Source of the DNA: Bin18 sp965242795
GTDB taxonomy: Bacteria; Desulfobacterota; Binatia; Bin18
DNA: 64,000 nt
Reading direction: 5' to 3'
Assembly: GCA_965242795.1 (NCBI GenBank)
Contig: OZ251505.1
Location: 1,674,001 to 1,738,000 of the forward strand
Part shown: one piece after another, positions 8,351 to 15,977 of the stretch
Layout: every line of letters begins with the position of its first letter
Numbering within the stretch: the first letter of the stretch is position 1
Made by a program: the position numbers and the translations under genes
Notes under the pieces: model-generated
The model's database searches: none
What the model was told of the DNA's origin: nothing
What the model saw: only the letters and a program-made list of their open reading frames with translations

Positions 8351-9286
8351 ATGCGCACCACGCTTCGTATCGGCACCAGACGGAGCCGGCTGGCGCTCTG
8401 GCAGGCCGACTGGGTCAAGGGCAGGCTCGAACGGCAGTGGCCACAACTCGACGTCGCCTTGGTTCCGATCGTGACCTCGGGGGACAAGATCCGCGACCGG
8501 GCGCTCTCGCAAGTCGGCGGGAAGGGCCTGTTCGTCAAGGAGATAGAAGAAGCCTTGCTGGACGGACGGATCGATTTGGCCGTCCATTCGGTGAAAGACC
8601 TGCCGGCCGTCTTCCCCGCCGGCTTGGTGTTGAGTGCGGTGCCGCGACGCGAAGACGCGCGCGACGTGCTCATCAGCCGGGGAGGCGAGACGTTGGACGA
8701 CGTGCCCGGCGGTGCCCGGGTCGGGACCAGCAGTCTGCGCCGGCAAGCGTTGCTCCTTCATCTCCGACCGGACCTGCGTGTCGAAACGCTGCGCGGCAAC
8801 GTGGATACCCGCCTGCGCAAACACCGCGAGGGTGTGGTGGATGCAACCGTGCTGGCCGCCGCGGGGCTCAAGCGTCTGGGGCTGATGCCGGCTCAGGCCC
8901 ATGTTCTGAACGAGGAACGTTTCTTGCCCGCCATCGGACAGGGCGCGATCGGGATCGAGACGCGCGACGGAACTGAAGTTGCCGAATTCGTACAGCCGCT
9001 CCACGACCGGCAGAGCGGGCTCGAAGTTGCGGTCGAACGGGCGTTCCTGCGCGCCGTGGGCGGCGACTGCCATACACCGCTGGCAGCCAAAGCATTCGCG
9101 CGGCCCGATGGGGTGTGTCTCGACGCGCTGATCGCCAGCCCCGACGGCCGCACCGTGGTGCGCGGGCAGGAGACGGGTTCGGCTGACGATGCCGTCGGGT
9201 TAGGCGCCCGCTTGGCCACGCGGCTGTTGTCTCAAGGCGGGCGGGAGATTCTGGATCGCCTGGAACGCGAACGGACAGGGGCGTAG
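8351..9286 (+). CDS. hemC: Porphobilinogen deaminase (hydroxymethylbilane synthase)
   Basis: HemC joins four porphobilinogen units into hydroxymethylbilane. The 311-residue product begins MRTTLRIGTRRSRLALWQAD. It has the substrate-binding region HSVKDLP, the arginine-rich GTSSLRRQ, and the cysteine that holds the dipyrromethane cofactor in GGDCHTP (Cys240). It follows hemA by 31 bases and precedes the cobA-hemD fusion by six bases, as part of one plus-strand operon. No part is missing or unusual. Confidence 0.96.
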   Translation: MRTTLRIGTRRSRLALWQADWVKGRLERQWPQLDVALVPIVTSGDKIRDRALSQVGGKGLFVKEIEEALLDGRIDLAVHSVKDLPAVFPAGLVLSAVPRREDARDVLISRGGETLDDVPGGARVGTSSLRRQALLLHLRPDLRVETLRGNVDTRLRKHREGVVDATVLAAAGLKRLGLMPAQAHVLNEERFLPAIGQGAIGIETRDGTEVAEFVQPLHDRQSGLEVAVERAFLRAVGGDCHTPLAAKAFARPDGVCLDALIASPDGRTVVRGQETGSADDAVGLGARLATRLLSQGGREILDRLERERTGA

Positions 9287-9292
9287 CGACCG

Positions 9293-10834
9293 ATGACCGC
9301 GGCGGGCAAAGTCTATTTGGTAGGCGCCGGACCCGGCGACCCGGGATTGCTGACCCTCAAGGGTCGGCGTTACCTGGAAGACGCGGACATGGTCGTCCAC
9401 GACTCCCTCGTCGACGTCCGCATCTTGGATTTCGCCAAGCCGGACGCCCATTTGCTCTACATCGGGAAAGAGACCGGCGGACGCAGCGTCCCGCAGCAGA
9501 CCATCGGCCGGCTGCTGTGCGCGCACGCCGCGCAGGGCGAAACCGTCGTGCGGCTCTATGACGGCGACCCGACGTTGTTCGGACGTGGCGGCGAGGAGGC
9601 CGAGGAACTCGCCGCGACCGGGATTCCGTTCGAGACCGTGCCGGGTGTGCCGTCGGCGTCGGCCGTTCCCGCGTATGCCGGCATTCCGCTCACCCATCGT
9701 GACTACGCTTCAGGCGTGGCCGTGGTGTCCGACCGTCCAGAGGTGTGGGAGGACACCCCGCACCGCATGAACCCGGCGACCCTCGCCGGCGTGCGCGGCA
9801 CGTTGGTTGTTCTGATGGGAACGCGCCAAGTGCGCGGCACCATGCAACGCCTGATGACGGCTGGCCTGCCAGCGGACACGCCGGCGGCCCTCGTCCGCCA
9901 GGGAACGCAGGCCGACCAGCAGGTATTGACCGGGACCGTGGGCACGATAGCCGAGCGCGCCGCGCGGGAAGAATTTGAGCCGCCCGCGGTCATCGTCGTG
10001 GGCGACGTGGTGCGGCTGCGCGAACGTCTGGCGTGGTTCGAGTCCAAACCGCTGTTCGGGAAACGCATCGCGGTCACCCGTCCGCGGGACCAAGCAGGCC
10101 GGTTCGCGGAACTGCTGGAAGCACGCGGGGCCGAAGTGTTCCGGTTCCCGACGATCGAGACGGTGCCGCCGGCGGCGTATCGGGAACTCGACACGGCCCT
10201 CGACGCGCTGGCCGATTACGATTGGCTCGTGTTCACCAGCGTCAACGGCGTCCGCTTTTTCTTCGAGCGGCTGCAACATCGGCGGCAAGACATCCGCGAT
10301 TTGGCAGGGGTCCACATTGCCGCGATCGGGCCGGAAACCGCGCGCAGCGTCGAGGCGCGCCACCTGCGGGTCGATGCCATGCCCGACGCCTACGTGGCCG
10401 AGGCGCTGATCGACGTGCTCAAGGCCGAAAACGCGCGGCGGGTTCTGCTGCCGCGCGCAGCGGAAGCGCGCGCTGTCTTACCGGACGCCCTTCGCGCATC
10501 CGGGGCACGGGTGGACGAGGTCGCGGCGTATCGCACCGTCCGACCGCATCTGCGCACCGAGATGCTGCACGACCTGTTACGCGGCGGGCGGCTCGACCTG
10601 CTGACGTTCACGAGCTCCAGCACGGTACGGAATTTCATGGCAGGCTTTTCCGGCGATGATGCAGCCGACCTGCTCGGCAACGTGTCCGTGGGCTGCATCG
10701 GCCCGATCACCGCGGCAACCGCCCGGCAGCACGGCTTGCGCGTGACGATTCAACCCGCGGCCTATACAATCCCCGCGTTCGCCGACGCGATTGTCGAGCA
10801 CTTTCACGATTCGGGGCAGCACTCGGAACGATAG
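9293..10834 (+). CDS. cobA-hemD: Fused uroporphyrinogen-III C-methyltransferase / uroporphyrinogen-III synthase
   Basis: A 513-residue bifunctional protein. Residues 1 to about 240 form a SAM-dependent uroporphyrinogen-III methyltransferase (CobA/SumT): VYLVGAGPGDPGLLTLKG at the N-terminus, the VVRLYDGDPTLFGRGGEE loop, and VPGVPSASAVPAYAGIPLTH. It makes precorrin-2 for siroheme or cobalamin. Residues from about 250 (FGKRIAVTRPRDQA) to the end are the two-lobed HemD domain that cyclises hydroxymethylbilane. The fusion is common in several phyla. Because precorrin-2 is made here, the loss of a precorrin-2 dehydrogenase gene next door (5950-6219) matters only if no other copy exists. Confidence 0.95.
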   Translation: MTAAGKVYLVGAGPGDPGLLTLKGRRYLEDADMVVHDSLVDVRILDFAKPDAHLLYIGKETGGRSVPQQTIGRLLCAHAAQGETVVRLYDGDPTLFGRGGEEAEELAATGIPFETVPGVPSASAVPAYAGIPLTHRDYASGVAVVSDRPEVWEDTPHRMNPATLAGVRGTLVVLMGTRQVRGTMQRLMTAGLPADTPAALVRQGTQADQQVLTGTVGTIAERAAREEFEPPAVIVVGDVVRLRERLAWFESKPLFGKRIAVTRPRDQAGRFAELLEARGAEVFRFPTIETVPPAAYRELDTALDALADYDWLVFTSVNGVRFFFERLQHRRQDIRDLAGVHIAAIGPETARSVEARHLRVDAMPDAYVAEALIDVLKAENARRVLLPRAAEARAVLPDALRASGARVDEVAAYRTVRPHLRTEMLHDLLRGGRLDLLTFTSSSTVRNFMAGFSGDDAADLLGNVSVGCIGPITAATARQHGLRVTIQPAAYTIPAFADAIVEHFHDSGQHSER

Positions 10835-10854
10835 CCGGAACGGAGTCGCCCATC

Positions 10855-11844
10855 ATGTCGTTTCCCATCCAGCGGCCACGCCGCCTGCGACGCAACGCGA
10901 ACCTGCGGCGCATGGTTAGAGAAACCCGGCTGAGTGTCGATGACCTCATCATGCCGCTGTTCGTCGTGCCCGGCCGCGGGGTGGAAAATCCGGTCGCGTC
11001 CATGCCCGGCGTTGCGCAACTCTCGGTGGACCGGGCGGTAGAGGAGTGCAAGACGATTCGTGACCTCGGTATTCCGGGCGTCATCCTGTTCGGTATCCCG
11101 GAGGAAAAGGACCCGCTCGGCTCGGGCGCCTATCGCGCCGACGGAATCATCCAGCGCGCGGTCCGTGCGATCAAGGAACACGTGCCCGGCCTCGTCGTCA
11201 TCACCGACGTGTGTTTGTGCGAGTACACCGACCATGGGCACTGCGGCGTGGTCCGGAAAGGCGATGTGGACAACGACGCGACGCTCGACCTGCTGGTTGA
11301 GGAATCGCTGTCTCACGTCCGCGCCGGTGCGGACATGGTAGCGCCGTCGGACATGATGGACGGCCGGGTGGGCGCCATTCGCCGGGCGCTGGACGCAGAG
11401 GGTTTTTCGCAGACGTCCATCATGGCGTATTCCGCGAAATATGCGTCGGGTTTCTACGGCCCGTTCCGCGAGGCCGCGGAATCCACGCCGCGGTTCGGCG
11501 ACCGGCGATCGTACCAGATGGACTGCGCCAACACGGACGAGGCGTTGCGCGAAGTCGCGTTGGACGTCGAAGAAGGCGCGGACATCGTGATGGTCAAACC
11601 CGCGCTGCCGTATCTGGACGTCATCCGCCGCGTGAAGGAGCGGTTCGACGTTCCATTGGCCGCGTACAGCGTGAGCGGAGAATACGCGATGCTCAAAGCC
11701 GCGGCCCGGAACGGCTGGCTCGACGAGAGTCGGGTCGTGCACGAAGCCTTGACCGGGATCAAGCGGGCCGGCGCGGACGTGATTCTGACGTATTTCGCCA
11801 AGGACGTGGCGCGGGCGTTAGCGGAAGTGGATAGTGGCGGGTGA
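10855..11844 (+). CDS. hemB: Delta-aminolevulinic acid dehydratase (porphobilinogen synthase)
   Basis: HemB condenses two 5-aminolevulinates to porphobilinogen. The 329 residues have the family length. The zinc-binding triad is present in DVCLCEYTDHGHCG, so this is the zinc-dependent type. Schiff-base lysines lie in SAKYASGFYGPF and MVKPALPYLDV. It is the last tetrapyrrole gene of the run, 20 bases after cobA-hemD. hemL and hemE are not in the window. Confidence 0.97.
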   Translation: MSFPIQRPRRLRRNANLRRMVRETRLSVDDLIMPLFVVPGRGVENPVASMPGVAQLSVDRAVEECKTIRDLGIPGVILFGIPEEKDPLGSGAYRADGIIQRAVRAIKEHVPGLVVITDVCLCEYTDHGHCGVVRKGDVDNDATLDLLVEESLSHVRAGADMVAPSDMMDGRVGAIRRALDAEGFSQTSIMAYSAKYASGFYGPFREAAESTPRFGDRRSYQMDCANTDEALREVALDVEEGADIVMVKPALPYLDVIRRVKERFDVPLAAYSVSGEYAMLKAAARNGWLDESRVVHEALTGIKRAGADVILTYFAKDVARALAEVDSGG

Positions 11845-11886
11845 CGAGTGGAGAGTACCGTGTAGAGAAATGTTCAAGCGACGACC

Positions 11887-12054
11887 ATGCCGCGCAAGAA
11901 GAAAACGTCGGTGTCGAGCCGGGAGGCGTTGCGCCGAGTTCGTAAAGATCTGCCGCCCCCGGTCCGCCGCCAGGATGACGACAAGAAGTATCGCCGACCC
12001 GCGGCTCGCCGCGCCGTCCGCCAAGAGGTTGAGACCTCCACCGAGGAAGCATAG
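11887..12054 (+). CDS. Small basic protein of unknown function
   Basis: A 55-codon frame just after hemB. The product starts MPRKKKTSVSSREALRRVRK, is very rich in Lys/Arg, has a central PPPVRR, and ends with an acidic tail (EVETSTEEA). I see no signal peptide, membrane segment or known motif. The codon pattern is like that of its neighbours, but no strong ribosome binding site is visible. It could be a nucleic-acid-binding or ribosome-associated micro-protein, which is a guess from its charge alone. Confidence 0.45.
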   Translation: MPRKKKTSVSSREALRRVRKDLPPPVRRQDDDKKYRRPAARRAVRQEVETSTEEA

Positions 12055-12126
12055 GCTCCAATTGGCAACGGGGTTTCGACGGCGCCACAAAACCGCCGGC
12101 CGGCAAGAACGAGGAGCACTGACATC

Positions 12127-12468
12127 ATGACATGGAAGACGACGCTGCTTGCCGTCACGGTGAGTTTGGCGCTGAACGTGACGCCAGCCGGAGCGCAGGA
12201 AAGGCAGCCGGATGCGTTCGACACGTACGACGATAGCCACCCATTGCAGATAGTTGCCTATCCGTTGTCCGCGGCCGGCTTTGCGCTGGAGTGGCTGATC
12301 GCCCGCCCGGTGCATGCGCTGGTCAGCCGCCCGGTGCTCAAGCCGGTGTTCGGGCGCGATTCGTGGCCGGACGTCTTCGACGAGCATGCCCAACTGAAGA
12401 TACTCCCCGAACGGGTCCGGCTGCCGCTGACTGGCCAAGCCTCCGGAGAATCCGAACGCGGAAGCTGA
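12127..12468 (+). CDS. Secreted protein of unknown function
   Basis: A 113-residue protein with a clear signal peptide (MTWKTTLLAVTVSLALNVTP, cleavage after AGA near residue 23). GAGGAG ends about ten bases before the ATG. The mature part contains DDSHPLQIVAYPLSAAGFAL and a short amphipathic or membrane-like helix. I do not recognise a named family. The conserved-looking 'HPLQ...YP..A.GF..EW' stretch suggests a periplasmic or lipid-facing protein. It is monocistronic in appearance, followed by an inverted repeat at 12546. Confidence 0.7.
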   Translation: MTWKTTLLAVTVSLALNVTPAGAQERQPDAFDTYDDSHPLQIVAYPLSAAGFALEWLIARPVHALVSRPVLKPVFGRDSWPDVFDEHAQLKILPERVRLPLTGQASGESERGS

Positions 12469-12545
12469 GCCGCCGCGTTCCTGGAATCGAGCAAGACTCG
12501 AAAAGGGGGAGTGTCTCAGTTCGAATGTTAGGCGCCGCGCGGCAC

Positions 12546-12609
12546 GTAGGGGCAACCCCCTGTGGTTGCCCTAGCGGGCGGAAGGGCAACCACAGGGGGT
12601 TGCCCCTAC
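12546..12609. repeat. Perfect 27-bp inverted repeat with 10-base loop
   Basis: Arm 12546-12572 (GTAGGGGCAACCCCCTGTGG...) and arm 12583-12609 are exact reverse complements over 27 bases. The loop is AGCGGGCGGA. It lies in the gap between the secreted protein and the cupin gene and encodes nothing. The structure is that of a REP/MITE-like palindromic unit; it would also form a very stable RNA hairpin if transcribed. Confidence 0.9.
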
Positions 12610-12677
12610 AATAGGAGGCCAGCGCAGTATCGGAGAATTTTCAAACTGACGCACTGCCCGAAAAGGAGGGGCTGACG

Positions 12678-13124
12678 ATGAAACAGAAGATCGAAGGCGA
12701 ATACGTCCAGGCCGATGGGATAGAGTGGCAGCCGTTCCCCGGCGAGTTCTCGACCGGTGGAATCCGCTGGAAGCTGCTTCACGCCTCGCCCGAGATGGGG
12801 GCGTGGACCGCGATGTTCAATTGCCCCAAGGGATCATCGTTTGCACGGCACATCCATGTCGGGCCGGGCGAATATCTGCTGACCAAGGGGAAGATGGAAG
12901 TCCGCGGCGGCGAAGGAAGCGGTGGGGCGACGGCCACTGCGGTCGGCTACGGCTACGAAGCCTGCAACGCGCGGCACGACCAGACCAACTTCCTGGAAGA
13001 CAGCGAGTTCTACATGACGTTCCTGGGACCGCTGCAGTTCATCGACGAGGACGGCAACACGCTGGCCGTTGTGGGCTGGGAACAGGCCGACGGCTTGTGG
13101 GCACAGCAGACTAACGGGGGATGA
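12678..13124 (+). CDS. Cupin-domain protein (dihydroxyacetophenone/acetylacetone dioxygenase-like)
   Basis: A 148-residue single-domain cupin. The first metal-binding motif is HIHVGPGEYLLTKGKMEVRG (His-x-His...Glu), typical of the small ChrR-type cupins that include 2,4'-dihydroxyacetophenone and acetylacetone dioxygenases. A good ribosome site (AAAAGGAGG) precedes ATG 12678. The second cupin motif is weak, with FIDEDGNTLAVVGWE where a histidine is often found. It probably binds iron or another divalent metal; the substrate is unknown. It is the last intact gene before the decayed region at 13125-15077. Confidence 0.8.
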   Translation: MKQKIEGEYVQADGIEWQPFPGEFSTGGIRWKLLHASPEMGAWTAMFNCPKGSSFARHIHVGPGEYLLTKGKMEVRGGEGSGGATATAVGYGYEACNARHDQTNFLEDSEFYMTFLGPLQFIDEDGNTLAVVGWEQADGLWAQQTNGG

Positions 13125-13144
13125 GCCTACCGTGGCATCTGCTT

Positions 13145-13450
13145 TTACAAGAGACGGCCGCAAGGCTTTGAGTCTCGCCTGCTTGACGATCTTGCCATTC
13201 TTGTAGAATACACCTTTATATGACCCGCCGCGTCGCTGAAAAGTCTCCCCCCTTCTGAAGCACAAACGCGTTTGTACGTCACATCCCGATCCAATGCTTT
13301 GCCTGTCCCAATCCCATTTGGGGGCCGATAGATTGTTACAGGGATTCCGCTGATTATGTTGCACAGAGTAGCCGTCGCGGCGAAATTGCAGCCACCATAA
13401 TCTTCCTCCTCATTTGCTTCGTTCATATCCGGAAGCGGAACTCGGAGCAT
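13145..13450 (-). pseudogene. Degraded fragment of an unknown protein
   Basis: The minus strand reads LRVPLPDMNEANEEEDYGGC and then NFAATATLCNIISGIPVT. A second frame further on reads GVFYKNGKIVKQARLKALRP. Both pieces look like real protein text, but they lie in different frames and no single start-to-stop gene joins them. I take this as a frameshifted relic of a conserved hypothetical protein; the family is not identified. The AT-richer composition matches the rest of the decaying island. Confidence 0.3.
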
Positions 13451-13669
13451 GGTGCGAACGTCTCTGAATTGCCTTGAGACTAGGCGTCCGACGAATACTG
13501 AATGTGCCGGTAATTACGGATTCATGGAATAAGGTCTAACGGATTCATATACTAGCCCTGTCAGGCGTCAGGAAGTAGGTGCTCGATACACACACAAAGC
13601 TGCTTTGTTAACATTCCAACATCGTTATGCTGCGGGGTCTCTCTTTCGGACATCGGGACTAAGCGTGCA
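13451..13669. other. Non-coding part of decayed island
   Basis: No gene, hairpin or promoter with clear support is seen. Composition is less GC-rich than the chromosome around it. Confidence 0.4.
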
Positions 13670-13831
13670 CTAGAGCAATTCTTCAACGGCGGCGACATAC
13701 TCTCGAATCACGTCTTGGATGTTCTTCTGCACCTCTGATTCTTTGGCCCCTTGTGACCGGCAACCCGGAAGCCCCGGGCGGGAAACATCGTAGCCTTCTT
13801 CAGATTTGTACAGAGCGATTTTGTACCGAAT
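13670..13831 (-). pseudogene. HicB-like antitoxin, start codon lost or shifted
   Basis: In one minus-strand frame the residues RYKIALYKSEEGYDVSRPGL, then PGCRSQGAKESEVQKNIQDV and IREYVAAVEELL, match the HicB antitoxin fold (partial RNase H-like; pattern Y...L..SEEGY.V..PGLPGC.SQG.). The only ATG near a ribosome site (AAGGAG, then ATG CAC) is in another frame and stops after 12 codons. In the correct frame the first possible start is ATT at 13831. HicA, the expected toxin partner, is not found next to it. It is most simply a crippled antitoxin gene; initiation at ATT cannot be excluded. Confidence 0.55.
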
Positions 13832-13883
13832 AGTGCATTTTTTTCCGCTTCTCCTTCGTTGAACTCGATAATAGAATATCCGC

Positions 13884-14225
13884 CTAGACGTGGCGGGAAT
13901 GGCGTGGCTGCTGAAAAGATTTATGACGGAGTCTCTGCCGGAAGGGCGGCTTTACAGTCGCCCGCCAAAAGGCTCCGACTCGTGTGCCGCTCTGCTTCTG
14001 GTGTCCGGAGGGCGCGCTCGGTCGCAGTGCCATTCGTAAGGCTCTGTTGATTCTTTCCCCGTCATTTGCAAACGCCCTTGCTACGTCCGGGGCCAGTAGG
14101 ACTAAATTAGTCCCTGCTCGATACCGCTGTACGTATTTTCCTCGCACCCCATTTCCGAGCAGGGGGCGCAAATCATAAGCAGCCCGGAGATCGTCGTCCA
14201 TCTCATTTTGAACGGTCTTCTTCAT
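13884..14225 (-). CDS. brnA: BrnA-like antitoxin with extended C-terminus
   Basis: The first 66 or so residues (MDDDLRAAYDLRPLLGNG, VRGKYVQRYRAGTNLVLL, DVARAFANDGERINRALR) fit the small antitoxins that partner BrnT toxins. They should neutralise the toxin and bind the operator as a dimer. Its start lies inside the end of brnT, overlapping by 23 bases, which is the normal toxin-first order with coupled translation. The remaining 47 residues are Arg/His-rich, unlike the family, and look like read-through into non-coding sequence after loss of an original stop near residue 67. Confidence 0.7.
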   Translation of the reverse strand: MKKTVQNEMDDDLRAAYDLRPLLGNGVRGKYVQRYRAGTNLVLLAPDVARAFANDGERINRALRMALRPSAPSGHQKQSGTRVGAFWRATVKPPFRQRLRHKSFQQPRHSRHV

Positions 14226-14484
14226 AGTCCCTTCTTTCAGCGGGAGTCAATCCACGCGCGCTGATGATGCGGATTCGTTCGTCGCGGTCTGTATGCGCAA
14301 CCATCAGAAGGTGGTTTCTCCATGAAGCACCGACGGTGATATAGCGATCTTCTTCCTCCGAATGGAATGGATCCGGAAACGTTCTGCTCAGTTCATCATT
14401 GAAGACCGTTGCAGCTTCGCTGAACGCAACGCCATGTTTCCGTACGTTTTCCTGGTTTTTCTTTCGGTCCCATTCGAATTCCAC
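14203..14484 (-). CDS. brnT: BrnT-family toxin (ribonuclease of type II toxin-antitoxin system)
   Basis: A 93-residue protein of RelE-like fold, as in Brucella BrnT, which cuts RNA until bound by BrnA. The marks are MEFEWDRKKNQENVRKHGVA at the N-terminus, EAATVFND, an RYITVGAS strand, and IRIISARGLTPAERRDYEE at the C-terminus. All blocks are intact and in one frame, so the toxin could still be active. It overlaps the antitoxin start. The activity is inferred from the family. Confidence 0.85.
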   Translation of the reverse strand: MEFEWDRKKNQENVRKHGVAFSEAATVFNDELSRTFPDPFHSEEEDRYITVGASWRNHLLMVAHTDRDERIRIISARGLTPAERRDYEEDRSK

Positions 14485-14572
14485 GTGGCATTGTGTCCTT
14501 TTTATCTGGTTCTGTCACAACCATTCACTGGGTCCATCCGACTAGGACTCGCACAACGCTTATGAGCTATGT

Positions 14573-14791
14573 TCAAGCGGTCTGTGGAGCTTCCCGGCTG
14601 AATGACTTGGTTATCGCGTCGGTCGCTCGGCGTGGAGCCTCGACTTCGACGAAATACTCTGCGGGGTACAGATAGTCATCCCCGCTCTCGTCTATGACAC
14701 GGACATCGCCATCTTCGGCAGCGGAGGGGTCAGGCAAGGCTCGGTACAGCTTGTGAAGTTCAAGCGAAACAGGGTACCCGGAGTTGTCCAC
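14573..14791 (-). CDS. Small conserved protein of unknown function (DNSGYPxSLEL family), N-terminus damaged
   Basis: From GTG 14791 the 72 residues begin MDNSGYPVSLELHKLYRALP and contain VIDESGDDYLYPAEYFVEVE. I recognise the type as a widespread small protein without assigned function. The in-frame codons just upstream read RKSRHPQFVVC, which also looks like protein. The first codon of that extension at a sensible place is ATA (14833-14831), which would be ATG with one base change. So either translation now starts at the internal GTG or the gene is dead. It is the partner of the gene at 14820-15077, which it may originally have overlapped. Confidence 0.55.
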   Translation of the reverse strand: MDNSGYPVSLELHKLYRALPDPSAAEDGDVRVIDESGDDYLYPAEYFVEVEAPRRATDAITKSFSREAPQTA

Positions 14792-14819
14792 GCAGACAAC
14801 GAATTGAGGATGACGGGAT

Positions 14820-15077
14820 TTACGCGGGTTTATGCGTTTTGTCCAGATAGCGTTTCAGCTTGATTACTCTCTTACCGATGCCGTGAGCTTCGTACCAGTG
14901 CACTTCCGCCCTTCATATCTTCCCGTTCCTGTGCCGAACAGTAGCAATTCCTTTGAGTTTTCGCCCACGGCCGGGACCGTATTGCCTCCGCAGCCTAGCC
15001 CTTTCCTTGACCGACTTGCCGACGGCTATCGGTTCGATAGCCGTGACCTCGCCCACTATCTCGAAGGATGACTTCAC
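14820..15077 (-). pseudogene. Small conserved protein (HWYEAHG family) interrupted by an in-frame TGA
   Basis: From GTG 15077 one frame runs through VGEVTAIEPIAVGKSVKERA, RLRRQYGPGRGRKLKGIATV and RHRNGKI, meets TGA at 14915-14913, and continues in the same frame as RAEVHWYEAHGIGKRVIKLK to a TAA at 14820. Both sides fit one small protein of about 85 residues. The stop lies where an arginine codon (CGA) would be expected. TGA is used as a normal stop elsewhere in the window. I therefore call it a gene with a nonsense mutation. Function of the family is unknown to me. Confidence 0.65.
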
Positions 15078-15120
15078 ATGATCCTGGTACGGTCTTATGG
15101 ACTAACGATGCGGTATGCCT

Positions 15121-15447
15121 TCAGTCGGCTTCGAGGGCGGTGCGGATCAGGGGTTCCAGTTCGCCACGGCCGTGCATTTCCTGGATGATGTCGCAGCCGC
15201 CGATGAACTCGCCGTTCACGTACACCTGTGGGATGGTCGGCCAGTTGGAATAATGTTTGATGCCGTCGCGGACCTCCGGGTCCTGCAACACGTCGACCGT
15301 CTCGTACGGCATACCCAGCGAATCGAAAATCTGAATCGTGGTCGCCGAGAATCCGCACATCGGAAACGCGGGGTTGCCCTTCATGTAGATCAGGACTTTG
15401 TTGTTCTTCACGGTCTCGTCGATCCGGGTCTGCGTCGCGTCTTGCAT
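15121..15447 (-). CDS. grxD: Monothiol glutaredoxin, Grx4/GrxD type
   Basis: A 108-residue protein with the CGFS active site (residues 31-34, in GNPAFPMCGFSATT), the YSNWPTIPQVYVNGEF block and GGCDIIQEM. Proteins of this type bind a [2Fe-2S] cluster with glutathione as a dimer or as a heterodimer with BolA, and deliver clusters or sense iron. AAGGAG lies upstream of its ATG. bolA lies directly upstream on the same strand (44 bases), so the two are probably co-transcribed and act together. Confidence 0.94.
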   Translation of the reverse strand: MQDATQTRIDETVKNNKVLIYMKGNPAFPMCGFSATTIQIFDSLGMPYETVDVLQDPEVRDGIKHYSNWPTIPQVYVNGEFIGGCDIIQEMHGRGELEPLIRTALEAD

Positions 15448-15490
15448 GGTCTCCTCCTTGGCTCGGTCAGGGAGTCCGAGCGGCTGTTGG

Positions 15491-15796
15491 TCAGGACTTC
15501 GGGGTTTCGATGTCGATCAGATCGGATTGTTCCGCCTCGGCCTGAAACTCCCGCGGAGTCAGGGTCTTGAGAGCCAGGGCGTGAATGCGTTCCACCATCG
15601 CGTCTTGCAGGGCACCGTACACCAGCCGGTGCCGGGCCACGGCGTTCTTGCCGTCGAACACGGCCGAGACCACCACCGCTTCGTAGTGGTCGCCGCCGCC
15701 GGTGTAGTCCCGCACGTGTACCTGCGCGTCGGGCAGCGCAGTCACGATGCGGGACTGGATTTCATCCGCGGAAATCGGGGCGGCGCCGTTCGCCAT
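15491..15796 (-). CDS. bolA: BolA-family protein
   Basis: A 101-residue BolA-like protein started at ATG 15796, behind AAGGAGCGTACCAGC. The upstream in-frame extension reads like terminator DNA and is excluded. The fold marks are IVTALPDAQVHVRDYTGGGD, HYEAVVVSAVFDGKNAVARH and RLVYGALQDAMVERIHALAL. The histidine in AVARHR is the usual metal/cluster ligand. With grxD next to it, a Grx4-BolA [2Fe-2S] complex is the likely role. Confidence 0.92.
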   Translation of the reverse strand: MANGAAPISADEIQSRIVTALPDAQVHVRDYTGGGDHYEAVVVSAVFDGKNAVARHRLVYGALQDAMVERIHALALKTLTPREFQAEAEQSDLIDIETPKS

Positions 15797-15903
15797 GCTG
15801 GTACGCTCCTTCGTCGGCCGGTTCACCGGATAACTCTGACGCGCGGCATGGTAGCGACGGCCTCTCCGAGGCGCAAGGCCGCCGACGTCGCATGAATCGT
15901 ATG

Positions 15904-15936
15904 AAAAAAGGACGCCCCGGTCGGGGCGCCCTTTCC
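15904..15936 (-). terminator. Rho-independent terminator
   Basis: On the minus strand GGGCGCCCC-GACC-GGGGCGTCC is followed by six T's. It sits 41 bases after the end of the mini zinc protein gene (15978) and before bolA, so it should end that transcript and separate it from bolA-grxD. Confidence 0.8.
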
Positions 15937-15977
15937 GAATCTCGGTCATTCGCGGCCCATGGCGGCCGATCGAAGGC

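Noticed and set aside
12834..13364. Minus-strand open frame overlapping the cupin gene
   Set aside because: Most of it is antisense to the cupin. Only its first part (near 13145-13364) may contain relic protein text, which is reported as a fragment.
13832..14040. A HicA toxin upstream of the HicB-like gene
   Set aside because: All three minus-strand frames were read; none gives the HicA pattern (G..HH...P), so no partner is claimed.
14913..14915. TGA as a selenocysteine codon in the HWYEAHG-type gene
   Set aside because: The position fits arginine (CGA), not Cys/Sec; no SECIS-like hairpin is seen directly after it, and TGA is an ordinary stop elsewhere in the window.
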